Of a DNA stretch of 64,000 nucleotides, positions 61,970-64,000 are shown one piece after another. Within the stretch, counting starts at the first letter, position 1, and every line of letters starts with the position of its first letter. Under the pieces are notes generated by a model. That model was not told the DNA's origin and made no database searches. It was given only the letters and a program-made list of their open reading frames with translations. The stretch spans positions 1,736,001-1,800,000 of the forward strand of contig NZ_CP069812.1 in assembly GCF_016894385.1 (NCBI RefSeq), read 5' to 3'. The position numbers were made by a program, and so were the translations under genes. Origin of the DNA: Cupriavidus oxalaticus (GTDB lineage Bacteria; Pseudomonadota; Gammaproteobacteria; Burkholderiales; Burkholderiaceae).

Positions 61970-62896
61970 CTACTTGTCCAGAAGCCTGTCGCCAATCTGC
62001 CGCGCAGCCGCCAGCAGTTGCCGCCCTGCGCTCGCTTCCAGCGCCTCCTGGTCGCCGTGACTAATCGACAGCACGCAGGACAGCACCAGCAGCTCTGCGC
62101 CTTGCCCTCGCGGCAGCGGCGCGGCCAGCGCGGTGGTATGCGCCCTTAGCAGGTTGCGGCGCAGCACGTAGCCATGGCGCATGAAGTAGCGCCTGAACTC
62201 CTCGAACTCACCCTTCCGGCCGGACCAGCTTCCCGGCTCCTCATGCTCCAACTCTCGCGTGGCGCGCTTGCGCTCCTCGGCAGACGCGCCCACCAGCCAT
62301 CCAGCGCCCACCGTGCTGTCCAGCAAGGGCAGCGTCAACCCTGCACCCGGCTTGCGCTTAAGCACATCCCTTGTCGTCACGCTTTCGATCTGCACCATCT
62401 TGAGCCGGTCCCTGACCGAGATGGTGACGGAGCCGTCGATGGCGTCGGCCAGTTCCTTCATGGGTCCGATCGAGAGCTGGCGCAGTTGCAAGCCGGCGAG
62501 CAGCGGGTAGCCAAGGCAAAGCACGCTGGTGCCAAGGCCAAACTCGCCGGTCTCGGGATTGCGACGCAGGTAGCCAAGCTTGATCAGCGTGTGCGTCAGG
62601 CGGGAGACAGTTGGCCGTGGTAGACCCGTGCGCCGGGCCAACTCCGCATTGCCCATCTCGGGAAAATCGACGGAGAAGCACTGCAGCACCCTCAGGCCGC
62701 GCTCGAGCGTGCTGGCGAACTGGCGATCATTGGGCTCTCGCAGGACGGCATGGGTCGCGCCGCGGCGCTTCTCAGGTGCGATAGTCGGGCTGGATGGGGT
62801 GCGCATGTCTGCGATCCGTGGCTGAACGTGGATCGACAAGTGTGCCACCGGTGCCGCCGCCCGTGAACGTTGCTCAGAGCCGATCGATTCTTTCAT
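61970..62896 (-). CDS. IclR-family transcriptional regulator
   Basis: A 308-residue regulator from ATG 62896, behind GGAG, which overlaps the end of the alpha/beta-hydrolase gene by 23 bp; ATG 62806 (MRTPSSPT) is an alternative. Residues 60-115 form the IclR winged helix (NAELARRTGLPRPTVSRLTH). The C-terminal effector domain has MVQIESVTTRDVLKRKPGAG and LPLLDSTVGAGWLVGASAEE. It probably controls the flanking CoA-transferase and hydrolase genes. Confidence 0.88.
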   Translation of the reverse strand: MKESIGSEQRSRAAAPVAHLSIHVQPRIADMRTPSSPTIAPEKRRGATHAVLREPNDRQFASTLERGLRVLQCFSVDFPEMGNAELARRTGLPRPTVSRLTHTLIKLGYLRRNPETGEFGLGTSVLCLGYPLLAGLQLRQLSIGPMKELADAIDGSVTISVRDRLKMVQIESVTTRDVLKRKPGAGLTLPLLDSTVGAGWLVGASAEERKRATRELEHEEPGSWSGRKGEFEEFRRYFMRHGYVLRRNLLRAHTTALAAPLPRGQGAELLVLSCVLSISHGDQEALEASAGRQLLAAARQIGDRLLDK

Positions 62897-63785
62897 TGAG
62901 GAACTCCGTGATCAGGCGATTGACCTTGAGCCCCTTCTCGTGGACGACCCAGTGGCTGGCATCCGCGATCCGCTCCACGCGCCGGTCAGGGAAATAGTCG
63001 CCCAGACCTTCGAGGCAGCCGGGCAGCAGGAAAACGTCCTGCTCGCCCCAGATGATGAGCGTGGGCACCGGCACTACCATGGCGGCACGGTCGAATTTCA
63101 CGCCGCTCGCGCCCGGATCCATTCGGGATGCCGGATGCAGCGGCGAAGCTCGGTAGTAGGCAAGGCCGGCGCGTACCGAGCCCGGGCGCGACCAGGTGCG
63201 GCGGCAAGCCGCCAGCAGGTCGTCATCCAGCCAGTCCGGCAAGCTGGCCGTCCCCGACGCCAGCATACCGATGAGGTAGTGATGATCGTCCGCGCACACC
63301 CGCGCCTCGGCGTCGTCTTCGAGGAAAAAGGTCATGTAGGCGCTGGCGGCCTGCTGAGCCGGGTTCTGGACCAGCTCGCGCCGGTAGATGTCGGGGTGCA
63401 CCGCATTGATCATCACCAGTCCGTGCAGCCGCTCAGGGTGGCTGAAGGCCAGAGCACAGGCAATCGCACCACCCCAGTCGTGCCCAACGATCACGCATTT
63501 CTCCACGCCGAGGTGGTCGAGCAGCGCCACGAGGTCGGTCACCATGTGACGCGCACGGTAGCCATCCACCGCCGCGGGCCCGGTGGACTCGCCGATGCCG
63601 CGCGTGTCGACGGCCACCGCGTGAAAGTGGTCCCCGAACGCCTCAAGTTGCGCCCGCCAGGACATCCACGATTCGGGAAACCCGTGAACGAACAGCAGCA
63701 AGGGGGCATCGGCATGCCCGCACGCGGCATAGTGCAGCCGGATGCCGTTCAGTTGGACGTATTGGTGCCGGATCTCGAGCGCCAT
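62874..63785 (-). CDS. alpha/beta-hydrolase with Asp nucleophile (epoxide hydrolase/haloalkane dehalogenase-like)
   Basis: A 303-residue hydrolase. The oxyanion motif is LFVHGFPESWMSWRAQLEAF, and the nucleophile elbow is CVIVGHDWGGAIACALAFSH, with Asp as nucleophile. The acid is in IIWGEQDVFLLPG and the base His in DASHWVVHEKG. An Asp nucleophile points to epoxides, haloacids or haloalkanes rather than esters. It precedes the IclR gene with overlap and follows an incomplete gene, possibly in one operon. Confidence 0.88.
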   Translation of the reverse strand: MALEIRHQYVQLNGIRLHYAACGHADAPLLLFVHGFPESWMSWRAQLEAFGDHFHAVAVDTRGIGESTGPAAVDGYRARHMVTDLVALLDHLGVEKCVIVGHDWGGAIACALAFSHPERLHGLVMINAVHPDIYRRELVQNPAQQAASAYMTFFLEDDAEARVCADDHHYLIGMLASGTASLPDWLDDDLLAACRRTWSRPGSVRAGLAYYRASPLHPASRMDPGASGVKFDRAAMVVPVPTLIIWGEQDVFLLPGCLEGLGDYFPDRRVERIADASHWVVHEKGLKVNRLITEFLNERIDRL

Positions 63786-63794
63786 GCCTGCCCC

Positions 63795-64000
63795 CTAGTT
63801 CCAGGAAAAGTCCGCGGGTGGATCTTCCGCAGCCGTGCTGCCAATGGGCATGCCGAGCAAGTCCTCGGCACTGCTCAGCAGCAGTTGCCGCGAGACGACA
63901 GACGGCATTTGCGCCGCACGCTGTCTGCATAGCGTCGCTTTCAGCTCGACCGCCGCGCGCGTCGTGTCGCAAACAGACCCGGCCTCCGCCAGCAGATCTA
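63795..64000 (-). CDS. C-terminus of an unidentified protein (partial)
   Basis: The minus-strand frame enters from beyond the window and ends with stop TAG at 63795-63797. The readable part is LLAEAGSVCDTTRAAVELKA, then QMPSVVSRQLLLSSAEDLLG and a tail ending ADFSWN. It lies 9 bp before the alpha/beta-hydrolase start, so the two should be cotranscribed. I do not recognise the family from this fragment. Confidence 0.6.
   Translation of the reverse strand, partial: DLLAEAGSVCDTTRAAVELKATLCRQRAAQMPSVVSRQLLLSSAEDLLGMPIGSTAAEDPPADFSWN

Overview
The window looks like accessory DNA (a plasmid, chromid or genomic island) of a Cupriavidus/Ralstonia-type betaproteobacterium. It is GC-rich and uses Burkholderiaceae-like protein families. 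It carries mercury, chromate and copper/gold-type metal resistance, a large aromatic-catabolism block, two related tyrosine recombinases and many gene remnants. The host assignment is inference from gene content. No tRNA, rRNA or CRISPR array was recognised by eye.

Layout. 1-1876: a divergent pair, a KfrA-like coiled-coil protein (cut by the window edge) and a tyrosine recombinase, resembling the TnpT/TnpS resolution module of Tn4651-type transposons. 2577-3704: a solitary membrane acyltransferase. 3807-14423: a padR-chrA pair and a divergent TSUP permease, split by a complete Tn501/Tn21-type mercury transposon (5346-13575). Both 38-bp ends and a perfect 5-bp target duplication (TATGT) are visible. 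The transposon carries merR, merT, merP, merA, merD, merE, an EAL-domain urf2, res, tnpR and tnpA. 14469-17849: a second chromate cluster (chrB, chrA, Fe superoxide dismutase, ChrB-C-like protein) behind a perfect 16-bp palindrome.

17912-21251: debris (pRiA4b ORF-3-like remnant, truncated ECF sigma factor), then a four-gene bufferin operon equivalent to gigPABT of C. metallidurans. 21287-25484: a MerR-type promoter before a 58-residue ORF, a Skp-like protein, phaB and phasin fragments, an ArsN2-like acetyltransferase, a LuxR gene back to back with a frameshifted paralogue, and a slipin. 25653-27350: second tyrosine recombinase. 27609-32335: a FemAB/GNAT protein, a small ORF, a class A penicillin-binding protein and a small secreted protein.

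32616-53522 is the main catabolic block. The minus-strand arm has a GntR regulator, a complete LivKHMGF-type importer with an outer-membrane protein, a phenol-type flavin monooxygenase, an FAH-family hydrolase and an extradiol dioxygenase. This is a plausible meta-cleavage route for an imported hydroxylated aromatic. The plus-strand arm has a YCF48 protein, an RND/MMPL transporter, DUF1302, DUF1329, a Tat-exported flavoprotein, a serine-less alpha/beta-hydrolase, a cytochrome c and an NTF2-like protein. The arms are divergent, and TATATATATTC-type motifs recur in their control regions and in front of the GntR gene, suggesting common control.

53656-64000: a broken LysR gene, a sulfide module (ArsR-rhodanese regulator, persulfide dioxygenase, MFS transporter), a gene-poor stretch with IS-end-like repeats and orphan dyads, two head-to-head paralogous small ORFs, a Fic protein, an IS remnant, and a CoA-transferase/IclR/alpha-beta-hydrolase group ending in a gene cut by the window edge.
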